From Opisthocomus hoazin (taxonomy: Eukaryota; Chordata; Aves; Opisthocomiformes; Opisthocomidae), in assembly GCF_030867145.1 (NCBI RefSeq), contig NC_134439.1, positions 6,113,379 to 6,177,378 of the forward strand: DNA of 64,000 nucleotides, written 5' to 3'. The notes under the pieces were generated by a model. That model saw nothing but the letters and a program-made list of their open reading frames with translations, was not told the DNA's origin and searched no databases. Below, piece after piece: positions 13,201 through 28,200 of the stretch. Position numbers and translations under genes: made by a program. How positions within the stretch are numbered: position 1 is the first letter of the stretch; each line of letters begins with the position of its first letter.

Positions 13201-16200
13201 ACCTCCAGTACTGTGTGCAGTTCTGGGCCCCTCACTACAGGCAGGACATGGAGGGGCTGGAGCGTGTCCAGAGAAGGGCAGCGAGGCTGGGGAGGGGTTT
13301 AGAGCACGAGTCCTATGAGGAGCTGCTGAGGGAGCTGGGGCTGTTCAGCCTGGAGAAGAGGAGGCTGAGGGGAGACCTTCTCGCTCTCCACAGCTCCCTG
13401 ACAGGAGGGGGGAGTGAGGCGGGGGTTGGTCTCTTCTCCCAAGTAAACAGCGATAGGACGAGAGGCAATGGCCTCAAGCTGCATCAGGGGAGGTTTAGAT
13501 TGGATATTAGGAAAAATGTATTTACTGAAAGAGTGGTCAGGGACTGGAACAGGCTGCCCAGGGTGGTGGTGGAGTCTCCATCCCTGGAGGTGTTTAAAAA
13601 ACGTGTGGATGTGGCACTTCAGGACACGGTTCAGCAGGCACCGTGGGGTTGGGTTGGTGGTTGGACTCGATGATCGTAGAGGTCTTTTCCAACCTATGAT
13701 TCTATGATTCTAAGAGCTTTTGGATGCCGGGGAGCAGTGCCGAGCCCTCCCCAGGAACCACGCTGCCATGCTTTCCAGGCTCAAGTTTACGGCTGCGTGT
13801 TCTTCCCTGGTGCTGGCTGGCGGCCGCTGTGATGGATCCAGGCAGCAGCTGCTGCCTGCTCGGCTCTTCGCCGCCTCACGCCTGCGAGTACCTGGCTAGA
13901 GCCGAGAGGTGTGGGGCTGCGAGGGGTGGCTTGGGAAGCCCCCAGGTCCCACAGATTTGCAAAAGTGAGGCCCAGCACAGATGATGCTGTAGAAAGGCTC
14001 GTCTGTACGTCCCAGCGCCAGGTGGGAAGAAGGGTCTGCCCTGCTGCCTCTGAGCCCCTGCCTTGGCTGCAAGGTCCTCGGGGAGATTAAGCACTGCCTG
14101 GGAGTGGGACCAGGCCTTTTTTGGGTGCTCCTGCATGGAGCAGCTTTCCCCACGGCCAGCTCACGCTTTTCCCCCTGGGAGATGCGTATTTCTGTGGTGG
14201 TGCCTGCTGTGCTGGGGTGAATCCCTTCGTGCCTGGGGTGGTTCATGAGAGCAGCTCTGATGCGTGTCCCCTGTGGTGGCTGAGGCAGGATTGATCCCCC
14301 ATTGACTCCAGGAGCTGTTTGTGCCCTTGACATCAAGCGCTCAGGGCTGTAACTCCCCCAGCCCATCCAAACTCCCATCCACCTCAGGGCTGGAGCACAT
14401 CAAGCTGTATCCGCTGGACCAGGCGGTCTCTTGGCTGAAACCCACTGGGGTGGGATCCAGGCTGTCTGCCTCTGCCAGAGCCCGAGCTGCTCACCGCTCC
14501 TGGCTGCAGACACAAAGCCTGATGGCGAGTGGCTTGTCCTGGTGCTGACCAGTGTCACCTTGGTCTCCCGTAGTGGCACCGGCTGCCCACAACCCAGGAG
14601 ACCGATGGCTTCCAGGTGAAGCGTCCCGGCGACGTCAATGTGAAATGCACGCTGCTGCTCATGCTGGATCACCAGGTAGGGGCCCCGGGGCCGCGCGGGT
14701 GCTGGCCAGGCCCTGCTGCCCTCCCTCCAGCACGGCTGCTCTGCACAGGGAGGTCTGGTGGGGGCAAACGGGCCTGGGCTGGGGCAGAGCCTTAACGTGA
14801 GGCTGGTGGGGGGCTGAGGGGCTGGAAAGGAGCAGAGACACGAGGGCGGTGTGGGGCAGCGTGCCCACGGGAGGGGCCCCTCCACGTGCCAGAGCTGCTT
14901 CACCCTGCCCGTCCCTGCAGCCACCACAGTACAAACTGGACCCGCGCCTGGCTCGCCTGCTCGGGGTGCACACCCAGACCCGCGCCAGCATCATGCAGGC
15001 GCTCTGGCTCTACATCAAGCACAACAAGCTGCAGGACAGTCACGAGAAGGAGTACATCAACTGCAACCGCTACTTCCGCCAGGTCAGCCCGCGCCCCGCT
15101 GCACCAGCACGGTTTGCTGGGGGGGAGCACCTTTCCCATCCCCAGTAAGGTCAGAAAAAGCATCTTTTCTGGCTCAAACCAGGCACACCAGACTGCCCAG
15201 TGCCAATTTATGCCCCTTCCCCAGGCTCTAGCTTGCATCCATAGAATCAATCATAGAATCATAGAATGGTAAGGGTTGGAAGGGACCTTAAAGATCATCT
15301 GGTTCCAACCCCCCTGCCATGAGCAGGGACACCTTCCACTAGACCAGGTTGCTCAGAACAGCTGCAGTTTTTTCTGCAGTGCTCACCTGCATAACTAAAA
15401 GTATGCAGAGCAATGAATTATTTTCATGGTGAAAAAAATGCACACATCCATCAGCTTGCCATGAACAAACCAGGGCTGGGCAAGTCCCCTCCTCCTGCCT
15501 GGCCCTTTCCGTGGTGGGTGGAAGGACCCATGGACAGCACGCACTCTGCTTTGCCCCTCCAGATCTTTAACTGTGTCCGCATGCGCTTCTCTGAGATCCC
15601 CATGAAGCTGGCGGGGCTCCTGCAGCACCCAGACCCCATCATCATCAACCACACCATCAGGTGGGCTCTGGGGGGTGGAGGGGCAGGGTACCCCGCACCG
15701 GGGTGTAGGATTGGGAGGGGGCAGGGGCTGCAAGGTCTCCAGCCTAAAGCAGCAGTGAGCCCAAGTCACCTGGGAGGGGAAGAATCAGCCAAACTCATTG
15801 GGGGCTTCTTGGGGCAGCCGGTGGGGTGCTAGCGGGGCAGTCGATGCACCCCTGCAGCAGGGTGGAGGCTGAGGACGTCCCCTCTAAAACCCGGCCTCCC
15901 CCCAGCGTGGACCCAAACGACCAGAAGAAGACAGCCTGCTACGACATCGACGTGGAGGTGGACGATCCCCTGAAAGCTCAGATGAGCAACTTCCTGGCCT
16001 CCACCACCAACCAGCAGGAGATCGCTTCCCTGGATGCCAAGGTGCGGGGACCCCACGGGGACCCAGCCAGGGGGGCACATCCCGGCTGTGCACCGCAGAG
16101 CTGGGGGGAGCGTGGTGTCCTGCTCGGGGTGGGGGGGGGGGACACAGCTGCCTCTCACCCCTTCTCATCTCCCTAGATTCACGAGACCATTGAATCCATC

Positions 16201-16646
16201 AACCAGCTGAAGACGCAGCGTGATTTCATGCTGAGCTTCAGCAACAACCCGCAGGATTTCATCCAGGAATGGATCAAATCCCAGAGGAGGGACCTGAAGG
16301 TAAAACCCCGGCACTGGGCAGAATGAGGGGCTGGGGGAGAGGGGCCCAGCCCTTGTGCTCACCCCATGTCCTCCCCCTCCCAAGATCATAACGGACGTGA
16401 TCGGGAACCCTGAGGAGGAACGGCGAGCTGAGTTCTACCAGCAGCCCTGGGCGCAGGAGGCTGTGGGCAGACACATCTTCGCCAAGGTGGGCTCCGTGCT
16501 GTGCCGGTGGGCTGCTGCAGTGGGGCGGGTTGGCAGCAGGGGGGTCCCGGGGGCAGCCCCTCTCCCTGCCTCACTGCCTTCCTCTCCTCCAGGTCCAGCA
16601 GCGTCGGCAGGAACTGGAACAAGTGCTCGGGATCCGCCTGACCTAA
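1298..16646 (+). CDS. SMARCD2: SMARCD2 (BAF60B), BAF/SWI-SNF chromatin remodelling subunit
   Basis: Thirteen exons join in phase to a 502-residue protein: 1298-1462, 8778-8962, 11759-11801, 12357-12479, 12603-12722, 12865-12960, 14574-14675, 14921-15082, 15563-15660, 15906-16041, 16177-16299, 16385-16486 and 16593-16646 (TAA). The product is an accessory subunit of nuclear BAF complexes that links the remodeller to transcription factors; the mammalian gene is needed for granulocyte development. Residues 1-55 are a Pro/Ala-rich, poorly conserved head. They are followed by the family motifs [19 protein letters not shown] and [20 protein letters not shown]. The SWIB/MDM2 fold covers about residues 279-355 (from [18 protein letters not shown]). 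The tail ends VLGIRLT as in mammals. The loop after YISNTF is about ten residues shorter than in human. Mammalian proteins are 475-531 residues, and this start matches the long form. SMARCD2 is favoured over SMARCD1/3 by the linked PSMC5 and FTSJ3. Confidence 0.97.
1463..8777 (+). other. SMARCD2 intron 1 (7.3 kb), no gene seen
   Basis: This is the largest intron of the block. Its first 700 bp continue the CpG island. The rest is unique sequence with no CR1 copy I can recognise, and with only short shadow frames on both strands. First introns of this size next to an island often carry enhancers; one consensus kappa-B word lies at 2282-2291. Confidence 0.6.
2282..2291. promoter_or_regulatory. 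Consensus NF-kappa-B word in SMARCD2 intron 1
   Basis: GGGAATTTCC fits GGGRNYYYCC exactly and lies about 1 kb downstream of the start codon, at the edge of the CpG island. A single ten-base match can arise by chance, so function is inference only. Confidence 0.3.
10340..10951 (+). mobile_element. CR1 LINE, 5'-truncated 3' end (type A), SMARCD2 intron 2
   Basis: A reverse-transcriptase C-terminal remnant reads in frame from about 10363 ([20 protein letters not shown]), followed by the CR1 3' region. The copy ends in a short TTCTAAATTCTAAA tail. It is in the same orientation as SMARCD2. It shares with the copies at 33670 and 52198 a distinctive 3' part reading CCCAGCGACAGGACAAGG. Confidence 0.9.
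13115..13713 (+). mobile_element. CR1 LINE, 5'-truncated 3' end (type B), SMARCD2 intron 6
   Basis: The copy opens with the RT C-terminal stretch ([20 protein letters not shown]) and ends in the classic tail ATGATTCTATGATTCTA at about 13696-13713. Its C-terminal frame is open almost to the end ([20 protein letters not shown]), so the insertion is fairly young. It lies in the sense orientation between SMARCD2 exons 6 and 7. Confidence 0.92.
15237..15365 (-). mobile_element. CR1 LINE 3' fragment, SMARCD2 intron 8
   Basis: On the minus strand this is the last ~130 bp of CR1. On the plus strand it begins with the reversed tail (ATAGAATCATAGAATGG), then GGTTGGAAGGGACCTTAAAGA and the conserved block CCAACCCCCCTGCC. 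It is a very short 5'-truncated insertion. Confidence 0.85.
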
Positions 16647-17655
16647 GGGGCCGGCGGGGGCTCGGGAGCTCCTTCTCCTCTCCCTGCTGCCTGAGCCTGA
16701 CGGTACTTCTTACTGGAATCAAACACAGCACTTGCACAAACCCTACGTGCCTGGAGGGATTCGGAGCCGCTCGCGCCCCTGGGCTCCCCTCGGCTAGGAC
16801 ACCCTGGCCACAGGCAGAGTGCGGCAGAGGGCCCCCCCTTCCCCCTGTCCCCCCCAAACTGCCCGCTCCAGCCCTTCTGCTTCCGCACCCTGCCCGCAGC
16901 ACTGAGCGCAGCCCTCCCGCTCGCTCCCCTCCTTGGGCCCAAAGCCCCCCCGAGCCGCTGCCTGCCCAGCCCGCAGCCAGCCAGGCCTGGCCCTGCCCCT
17001 CTGCAACCAAAGTTCTGTCATTCCAAATGCCAGCCCCCCCATCCCCGCTGGTGCCCGACCTTTTGCACTATTTTTGTGAACAGGTTTTATAAGAAAAAAA
17101 AAAAAAAGAAAAAAAAAAGGAAAAGGAAGCATTTTGTACAGTGGGTTTGTATTTGATTAATATATTGAGTTCCTCTCCCTGCGCTCATCGCCTCAATCTA
17201 TGCAGTGGTTCGTGGTGTGCTCAGAGGGCTGGCTCAGCCCGAGCTCTTCTTTTTATATGTAACCAAGTTTTTTAGCGTTAAGTTTTTGACAATCAGTGAT
17301 TACTGCCCCTCTCCCCCTGCTCTTTGACATAATTAGCAACTCGCCTTGTGAGCCATACGAGGTCTCGGGGGAGGGCAGGGAGGCTCCGAGGGCCTCGCAC
17401 CAGTCAGCGAGGCCCCCAGAGAACTGGAGCTGCTGGGGAGCGAGGGGACCCCAGCGCGGGGCCAAGGGGATGGTGCTGCACCCCCCCAAGTGCCTTAGCC
17501 CCGCAGCTCTGCCTGCTCCGGGTGGGCGCAGGCCAAGGGCAGGGGAGCGTTTACATGGTCCCAGGGTGCGTGGCTCAGGGGTGCCTGCTCTGCCTCTTGT
17601 GTAACCAGTTTTTGTCTTATTTTGGATATTTTCTAATAAAACCAGTTAGCAGCAG
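16647..17655 (+). other. SMARCD2 3' UTR
   Basis: About 1 kb separates the stop codon from a canonical AATAAA at 17635-17640. An internal A-rich tract (about 17091-17127, nearly all A with three short G interruptions) could cause internal oligo-dT priming and be mistaken for a second poly(A) site. No repeat is seen. Confidence 0.7.
17635..17640 (+). promoter_or_regulatory. SMARCD2 poly(A) signal AATAAA
   Basis: The canonical hexamer lies 989 bp after the stop and is followed by GT-rich sequence (TGTGTGTGTG at about 17660), as expected for a downstream element. Cleavage would fall at about 17655, roughly 80 bp from the facing PSMC5 signal. Confidence 0.75.
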
Positions 17656-17733
17656 CTCTGTGTGTGTGTGCTGGAGTCCTGCAGCCCCTCTCTCTCTCCC
17701 CAAATCAGCGCAGAGGCGTGGCCACGGCAGCAC

Positions 17734-21548
<3,815 letters not shown>

Positions 21549-22208
21549 CTTCTCCGCCGGCATCGGGACGCCGGCGCCGCTCCTGCCGGCACTAAAGATG
21601 GCCGCCGCCCTCCTTCCGCTGCGCGCCCCCCGCGCGCCGTGCGTGAAAGCGTCACTTCCTCTCCCTGCCTCGAGGCGGGACCCCTCGCGCCGCAGAGAGC
21701 GCATGCTCAGTACGGAGCCGACAAGGCCATTGCGCATGCGCAGCAGCGGCTCGCTCGGGTCGGGGCCTTGCCGCCATCTTGGTGCGGTCAGAGGTTGTTT
21801 CTCCGTATCAGGAAGCACCAGAAGCGGAATAAAAGGCAGCAGACGCGCTCCCGATGGCACTCGGTGTCTTAATCGCTTCTTCTTCCCGCCGCGGCTCGCC
21901 TGGCCCCGGCGGCGGGGACGCGCCACTCCCAAGATGGCGGGGAGAGCGAGCGGAAGCGGAAGTCGGGGCGGCTGGCGCGGGGCAGGCCGGGAAGGCGGCG
22001 TGGGCACGCGGCGGCAGCGGGCCCGGGGTCGTGGGCTGGGGGCAGCGGCAGCGGCCGCGGCCTGGGAGGGGGGACCGGGGCGTCAGGGCCGGGGCAGCGC
22101 GCGGGGGGGTCACCGGGCCGCCCTTCGCTCGGCCCGTCCGCTCCCTCGGGTCCGTGCCGCGGCTGAGAGCGGGGCCCGGGCCCACCGAGGGCCCCAGCCC
22201 GAGCCGCC
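21549..22208. promoter_or_regulatory. Head-to-head PSMC5/FTSJ3 bidirectional CpG-island promoter
   Basis: This 660-bp interval separates the divergent start codons. It carries YY1-type words around CAAGATGGCGG: AAGATGGCCGCC (21595-21606), CCGCCATCTTG on the plus strand (21771-21781) and AAGATGGCGG (21931-21940). A further copy is formed by the PSMC5 start codon itself. There is also a perfect NRF-1 palindrome TGCGCATGCGCA (21731-21742) and ETS words CGGAAG/CGGAAGT (21951-21963). An AATAAAAG stretch near 21828 could act as a weak TATA element for FTSJ3. The mix is typical of paired housekeeping genes for proteasome and ribosome production. Confidence 0.75.
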
Positions 22209-25200
22209 ATGGGCAAGAAAAGCAAACTGGGGAAGAACCGGCGAGACAAGTTCTACCACCTCGCCAAGGAAACGGGTGAGGGGCCTGCCCGCTGCGGGCC
22301 CGCTGCCGGCCAGCTAGCCCGGAGCCCCGGCAGCCCCTGAACCGCGGCTCTCCTTCCCCCAGGCTTTCGCTCGCGCTCCTCCTTCAAACTGCTCCAGCTC
22401 AATCGGAAGTTCCAGTTCCTGCAGAAGGCCCGGGCGCTGCTGGACCTGTGCGCGGCTCCCGGCGGGTGGTGAGTGCTGCCAGGGCCTGGTGCAGCTGCCC
22501 CGGGACCTCGTAGCGATGCGTGTTGTCTGTTTGCTGCTGCTGTGGCTCTGTCCTCGATGCCAAAGCCGGTCCAAAACCCCCGGTAGAATCATCGAATCCT
22601 TAAGGTTGGAAAAGACCTTAAGTCCAGCTGTCAGCAGCGCAGTTCCAAGGCTGGGGGCTCTGCTGGGATCCTGCTGTAGCTTTGATTCTCTCTGTTTTTT
22701 CCAGGCTGCAGGTGGCTTCTAAGTTCATGCCGGTTTCCAGCTTGATCATTGGTGAGTGGTGGGAGCTGGCAGGGTTGGGCTGGGTGCAGGGACCTCCACC
22801 ACGGTCCTTGGATGTAGCCAAAGAAGGGGGATCCTGGATCAGGGATCCTGGTAGGAGGAGAGAGCGGTTGTGGAAACCACGTGGGGTGGGCTGGAGCCTG
22901 GTTTTGAGGGGTTGTGGTGTTTATGTCTCCTCCTTACACCAGGAGTCGACTTGGTCCCCATCAAGCCCATTCCCAACGTGGTGACGCTGCAGGAGGACAT
23001 CACCACTGAGAAGTGCCGCCAGGTAAGGACCCGTCTCTCCTACTCCGAGCATGCTACGCCAGTCTAGGAGGGCCGTGGTGGGGGGCTGAGCTGAGCTGAT
23101 GTGGGTGGGGGTGCTGCCTGTCGGGCCTTGCAGAGGGCTTGGTGGGACTAACACGTGCATCCATCCCTCAGGCCCTACGCAAGGAGCTGCAGACCTGGAA
23201 GGTGGACGTGGTGCTGAACGACGGAGCACCCAACATGGGAGCCAGCTGGGTGCATGACGCCTACTCCCAAGGTGGGGCCCCCTCCAGGGCTGGTGCGGTC
23301 TGGGGGGTACGAGGGCAGGCACATCCCGTACCCCAGCAGGGCAGGGTGGCTGTGGTGTGCGCTGGGGGACAGGGAGCTGGGTGGTGGGGACGGGGACGAC
23401 TGCTGACTGCTCTTTTCCCTCACTCCAGCCAACCTGACCCTCATGGCTCTGAAACTGGCCTGCGAATTCCTCTGCAAGGGCGGCTGGTTCATCACCAAGG
23501 TTTTTCGTTCCCGGGACTACCAGCCGCTCCTCTGGATCTTCCAGCAGTTCTTCCACAAGGTCCAGGCCACCAAGCCCCAGGCCTCCCGCAATGAGTCTGC
23601 TGAGATCTTTGTGGTGTGCCAGGGTGAGCAGCTGGGGGGGATCTGCAGCCGTGGGGATGGGGCTGGGGAGAACCTGCTGATAGCTCTGATTCCTCCATCC
23701 CAGGTTATCAGGCTCCAGACAAAATCGACAGCAAGTTTTTTGACCCAAAATATGCTTTCAAGGAGGTGGAGGTTCAGACTAAGTCTGTTAATGAGCTGAT
23801 CAGCAAAAAGAAGCCAAAGGTATGAGCAAGGCCGAACACACGCAAATGGGACTGGGGATTGGGGCCAAAGAAATTGTAACATGCAAGGTCTCTCAGCAAA
23901 ATGAAAGCCGTGAGGATGCAAAGTGATGGAAGAGCCAGTCTGGGGAGATTTACAGCCTTAGAACATGGTGCAGTGGTGGGGAAACAATGATACACGTTGT
24001 GAGGCTGGGGATGGGTCCGTAAAACTCTCCCTACAATGGCTGGCTGCTGGGCTTGCGTCTCTGTGAGGTGTCTTTAGGAACAGGACAGTAAAGGCCATGT
24101 CAAGTGGCCTCAGCTGGGCATAGAGCTGACACAGACCTCTGTCATTGTTGCCTCTCTGAGTCTGAGGTGGGACCGGGAGATGCTGTGGAGCTGGCAGGTT
24201 GGGGCTGGTGACTTGCCTTTTTCGCTAAGTCGTGTGAGCACATTTAGATGGGTGCTGCAGCAAGACATGAGTTACGTGGCGTTATTGGTCCTTTAGGGAT
24301 GGTTGAAGCTGCTTTTGTGCCCTGCTATGGCTCATGCACCTCCTTCCTCCTGTAGGCAGAAGGCTACGCGGATGGCGACATGACCCTCTACCACCGCTTC
24401 ACCCTGATGGACTTCCTCAAGGCTCCCAACCCCGTGGACTTCCTCTCCAAGGCCAACGAGGTGAGCACCTGAAGTGAGGGGGACCTTGGTGGCCCCTGAG
24501 ATGTCCCCGGGAGCACAGAGAGATGAAAGGACAGAGCCACGTTGCCCCAGCAATGGCCCCGTTCCTGTTCTTGCGGAGGGGAGGCAGGACAGGAGCCTGC
24601 CTGGAATTTAGCCCATTGTTCTCATTGAGTTTTGAGTTGATTATTCTTACCAAAGAAGTGGGCTTAGCATTTATGCTGAATTAATTTGCCTCTGCTCTAT
24701 CCAGATCACGCTGGGGGATGGCGAGCTGGAGAATCACAGTTCCACCACAGAGGAGCTGCGTCAGTGCTGCAAGGACATCCGCGTGCTGGGACGCAAAGAG
24801 CTCAGGTACTGGGGGGGAACTGGGACGGTGCGTTATGCCAGGCCTGGTGGGTGTCTCTAACGGTCTGCCTCCCCACACACGCAGAGGCCTGCTGAACTGG
24901 AGGACGAAGTTGCGGCGTTTTTTGGCCAAAAAGCTGAAGGAGCAGGCGAAGGAGCTGGATATCAAGTAGGAACAACAGGGCTGCCCCAGAGTGCCAAGGC
25001 GGTGGGGTGGGCCTGCCCCCAGGAGAGACTGTTTGAGCTCCTTTCTTTTGGCAGCCTGAGCTCTGGTGAAGAGGACGAAGGCAAAGAGGAGGAGAAGAAA
25101 GAGAAGAAGACATTGCCAAGTGCCGCATCGGATGAGGTGCTGAAAGAAGAGGAGGAGATAGAGCTGGTACTGACGGAGATGAAGGCCAAGGAGCTGGCGG

Positions 25201-28200
25201 AGTTGAAGAGGTAAAAAGATCTCACGTGAGGAGAGATGGGGAGCAGTGTGCCAGCCGAGCATGGGGGGCTCCAGCCATGGGGACAGAGAGTGGTGGTGTC
25301 AGCGCCTGTCCCTCTGTGGACAGCGGGTGGGGTCTGGGGGTCTGGGGTCCTCGGCGTTGTCTTCTCCTCCAGGCGGCTTTTCCAAGCTGGGGACCCCTCA
25401 CTGGGTGGTGACAGTGCTGCTGAGGGAGATCTGGCACCGATGGGGCCGGTCTGTGTGTGGGGAGGGGGGCAGTGTAGCCTCATTCCTTTGCCTTCTCCAG
25501 AAAGAAGAAGAAGATCCTGAAGGAGCAGCGGAAGCAGCGTGAGCGTGTGGAGCTGAAGATGGACCTCCCAGGTGTCTCCATCGCCGATGATGGTGACACC
25601 AGCATGTTCTCCCTCCGGTCTATCCACAGGACCCCGGTGTGTGGGGCAGAGGGAGGTCAGGCTCCCAGAGCCGTCGGTTCCAGGACAGTGGTGGGCACAC
25701 AGGTGACGGACTGGGGCTTGTGACTTGTCTTGCGTTGCAGCTGCTGAACGAGGTGACGCGGGGGGACATGGCATCAGCAGATGCCCTCCTGGAGATAGGA
25801 CCTGGGGATGATGACATTTGTGTCTCGGATCACGGAGAAGAGGACGATGTGTCCCTGGCCAGCGATCTGGACCCAGAGGAGCTGGCTGAGATAGAGGCCC
25901 GTCAGCGCCGGCTGGAGCGGGAAAGGCGAGAGCAGGGTGCGAAGAGGTGAGAGCCGGGAGAGGCCTCGCTGGGGCAGGGGCTTCCTCGGGAACGGCTCCG
26001 GAGTCCGGCAGTGAGCACACCCCGTCCTGGCTGGGGGGCGCTGATCCTGCTGTTATTTGTCACAGGGCAAAGTTCAAGCAGAAGGAAGAGGAGGAGGAAG
26101 GGGAGGAAGAGGAGAATCCCCTGCTGATGCCCCTGGAGGAGAAGTCGGTGCTGGAGGAACGGCGGACCAGCCTGTGGTTCGGGAAGGTGATTCCCACTGG
26201 GCCGGGAATGATGGGGCAGCCTCGGCCCCAGCAGCTCCCCGGGTTTTTCCTGTGTCCCCTGACCCGCTGCTCCCCATCCCCAGGACGCCTTTGCCGGCAT
26301 CGAGGACGATGCGGATGAGGACCTGGAGCTGGGGCAGTCGCAGATGTTGGCTGAGAAACAGCGCGAGTCTCAGAGAGGTTAGTGGGGGGCTGTGTCACTG
26401 ACGGGGTCACAGGACAGTCCTGCGGCCCGGCCTGGGGCACTGCGTCAAACCAGGATGGGGATGCTGCTCTGAGCAGGACCGGAGATCTCTGGAGGTTGTT
26501 TCTAGCCTGTATAGTTACACAGTTAACGAGCTGGAATTAGTGTAGCGTTAATGAGCTGGGTCTCTAGAGGAATGATCTGCAGTGGGGTCTGCCTCAACCC
26601 TTTCTCACCCAGTGGTTCCTGTTCCCTAGACAAAACAACAGGGAAAGGGGTGAAGAAGAAGGTGCCCCAGGAGGACGCTCCAGCTGAGCCCCCGCCTGCC
26701 GCGGACACCGCGCCCGACGCTGGTGAAGCGCAGGGCGAGCAGAGCAGCGACGACGACAGCAGCAGCGACGAGGAGAGGTGAGGGCTGAGAGGGCGACGGT
26801 CTGGGTGTTCTCCCCCAGCTCTGCAGCCCTGGAGAGCGGGGAGGGGAGGCCCCTAGCCCTGACCCCTCTCCTCTCCGCAGGCCACTGATCCCGACAGGGA
26901 GGAAGCGGGGCCGTGTCGAGCCGTGTGGCTTCGAGGTGGTGCCCATTGAGAACCCGGGTGAGTGGGGGTCGCTGTCTGTGCCCATGTGCACCCAGTGACC
27001 ATGTGCTCCCCTCCCTCGTTAGGGTCGGGAGGCGGGGTCAGACTGTGCTTATCTGGGCTGGCAAGGCTGCTTGCTGCTCCCTGCGTCTCAGGCTGCTTGC
27101 AGATAGGCCAAGCTTTAATCTGTCCGTATGCTGCAGTGAAAAGAGCCCGTGTCCTGGATGCAGAGGGCCTGGCGCTTGGCTCTGTCATCGCCACCTCCAA
27201 AAAGGCCAAGCGGGACCTGATTGACGACTCCTTCAACAGGTACTTGCAGCTGTGGCTGCTGGAGGGGGAGCAGCGTTCGGTCTCCTGACAGGGGATGGGC
27301 CATGGGGGTGTCAGATGTATGGGTGGGGAACCCGCGTGTCCCACTCACAGCTCACCCAACTCCCCCCCACCCCAGGTATTCCTTCAACGAGGATGAGGGA
27401 GAGCTGCCAGAGTGGTTCACAATGGAGGAGAAGCGGCACCGGCGCAAGCAGATACCTGTGGACCGGCAGACGGTTGAGGCCTATCGGCAGCGCTGGCGTG
27501 AAATCAACGCCCGCCCTATCAAGAAGGTGGCAGAGGCCAAGGCCCGCAAGAAGCGGCGGGTGAGTGGGGCTGTGGACCTGAACGGGTGCTCTATTCCCTC
27601 TCCCAACTGCTCCGTCCCTCCTCCGATCCCGCTTGTCCCTCACCCTCTGTGTCCCCACAGATGCTGAAGAAGATGGAGCAGATGAAGAAGAAAGCGGAGG
27701 CCGTGGTGAACACGGTGGATATCTCGGAGCGGGAGAAGGTGGCCCAGCTGCGGCGGTGAGTGGCGAAGCCGAGATCCAGATGCTTCGTGTTCTGCTGGGC
27801 TGGTTTGCGATGCCTTGTCCTTGCGGCCACAGTGTGGGAACAGCTTCTGCACGTAACCCAGTAGGGATGGCAAAACGTGGGCTGGGTGTAGGCTGAGAGG
27901 TGGCAGAGCCAGCAGGGGAGCCCCATCTTGGGGCAGAGAGGCTTGGAGGAGTGATGGGACCCAGTATTGGTCTTTGGATACATCCCAAAGCTGAAATGCT
28001 GAAGCTGAGCTGAGGTTCTGGGGTCTCAGTCTCACCTTTTCCCCTTGTCAAGCCTTGGACACTGTCTCAGGCAGCATTCTCCCAGAGAAGCTGGTGGCTC
28101 GTGGCTTGGGCAGGTGTACTTTTCACTGGATAAAGAACTGGCTGAATGGCCGAGCCCAGAGAGTGGTGGTGAATGGAGTTAGATCCAGCTGGTGGCTGGT

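Noticed and set aside
23820-24355. Possible intronic snoRNA in FTSJ3 intron 7
   Set aside because: ATGATAC- and GTGATGG-like words suggested a C box, but no paired D box with terminal stem and no convincing H/ACA fold could be found by eye.
26478-26515. Possible CR1 tail fragment in FTSJ3 intron 15
   Set aside because: The TCTGGAGGTTG.TTCTAGCCT resemblance to a CR1 3' end is too short and lacks the terminal repeat.
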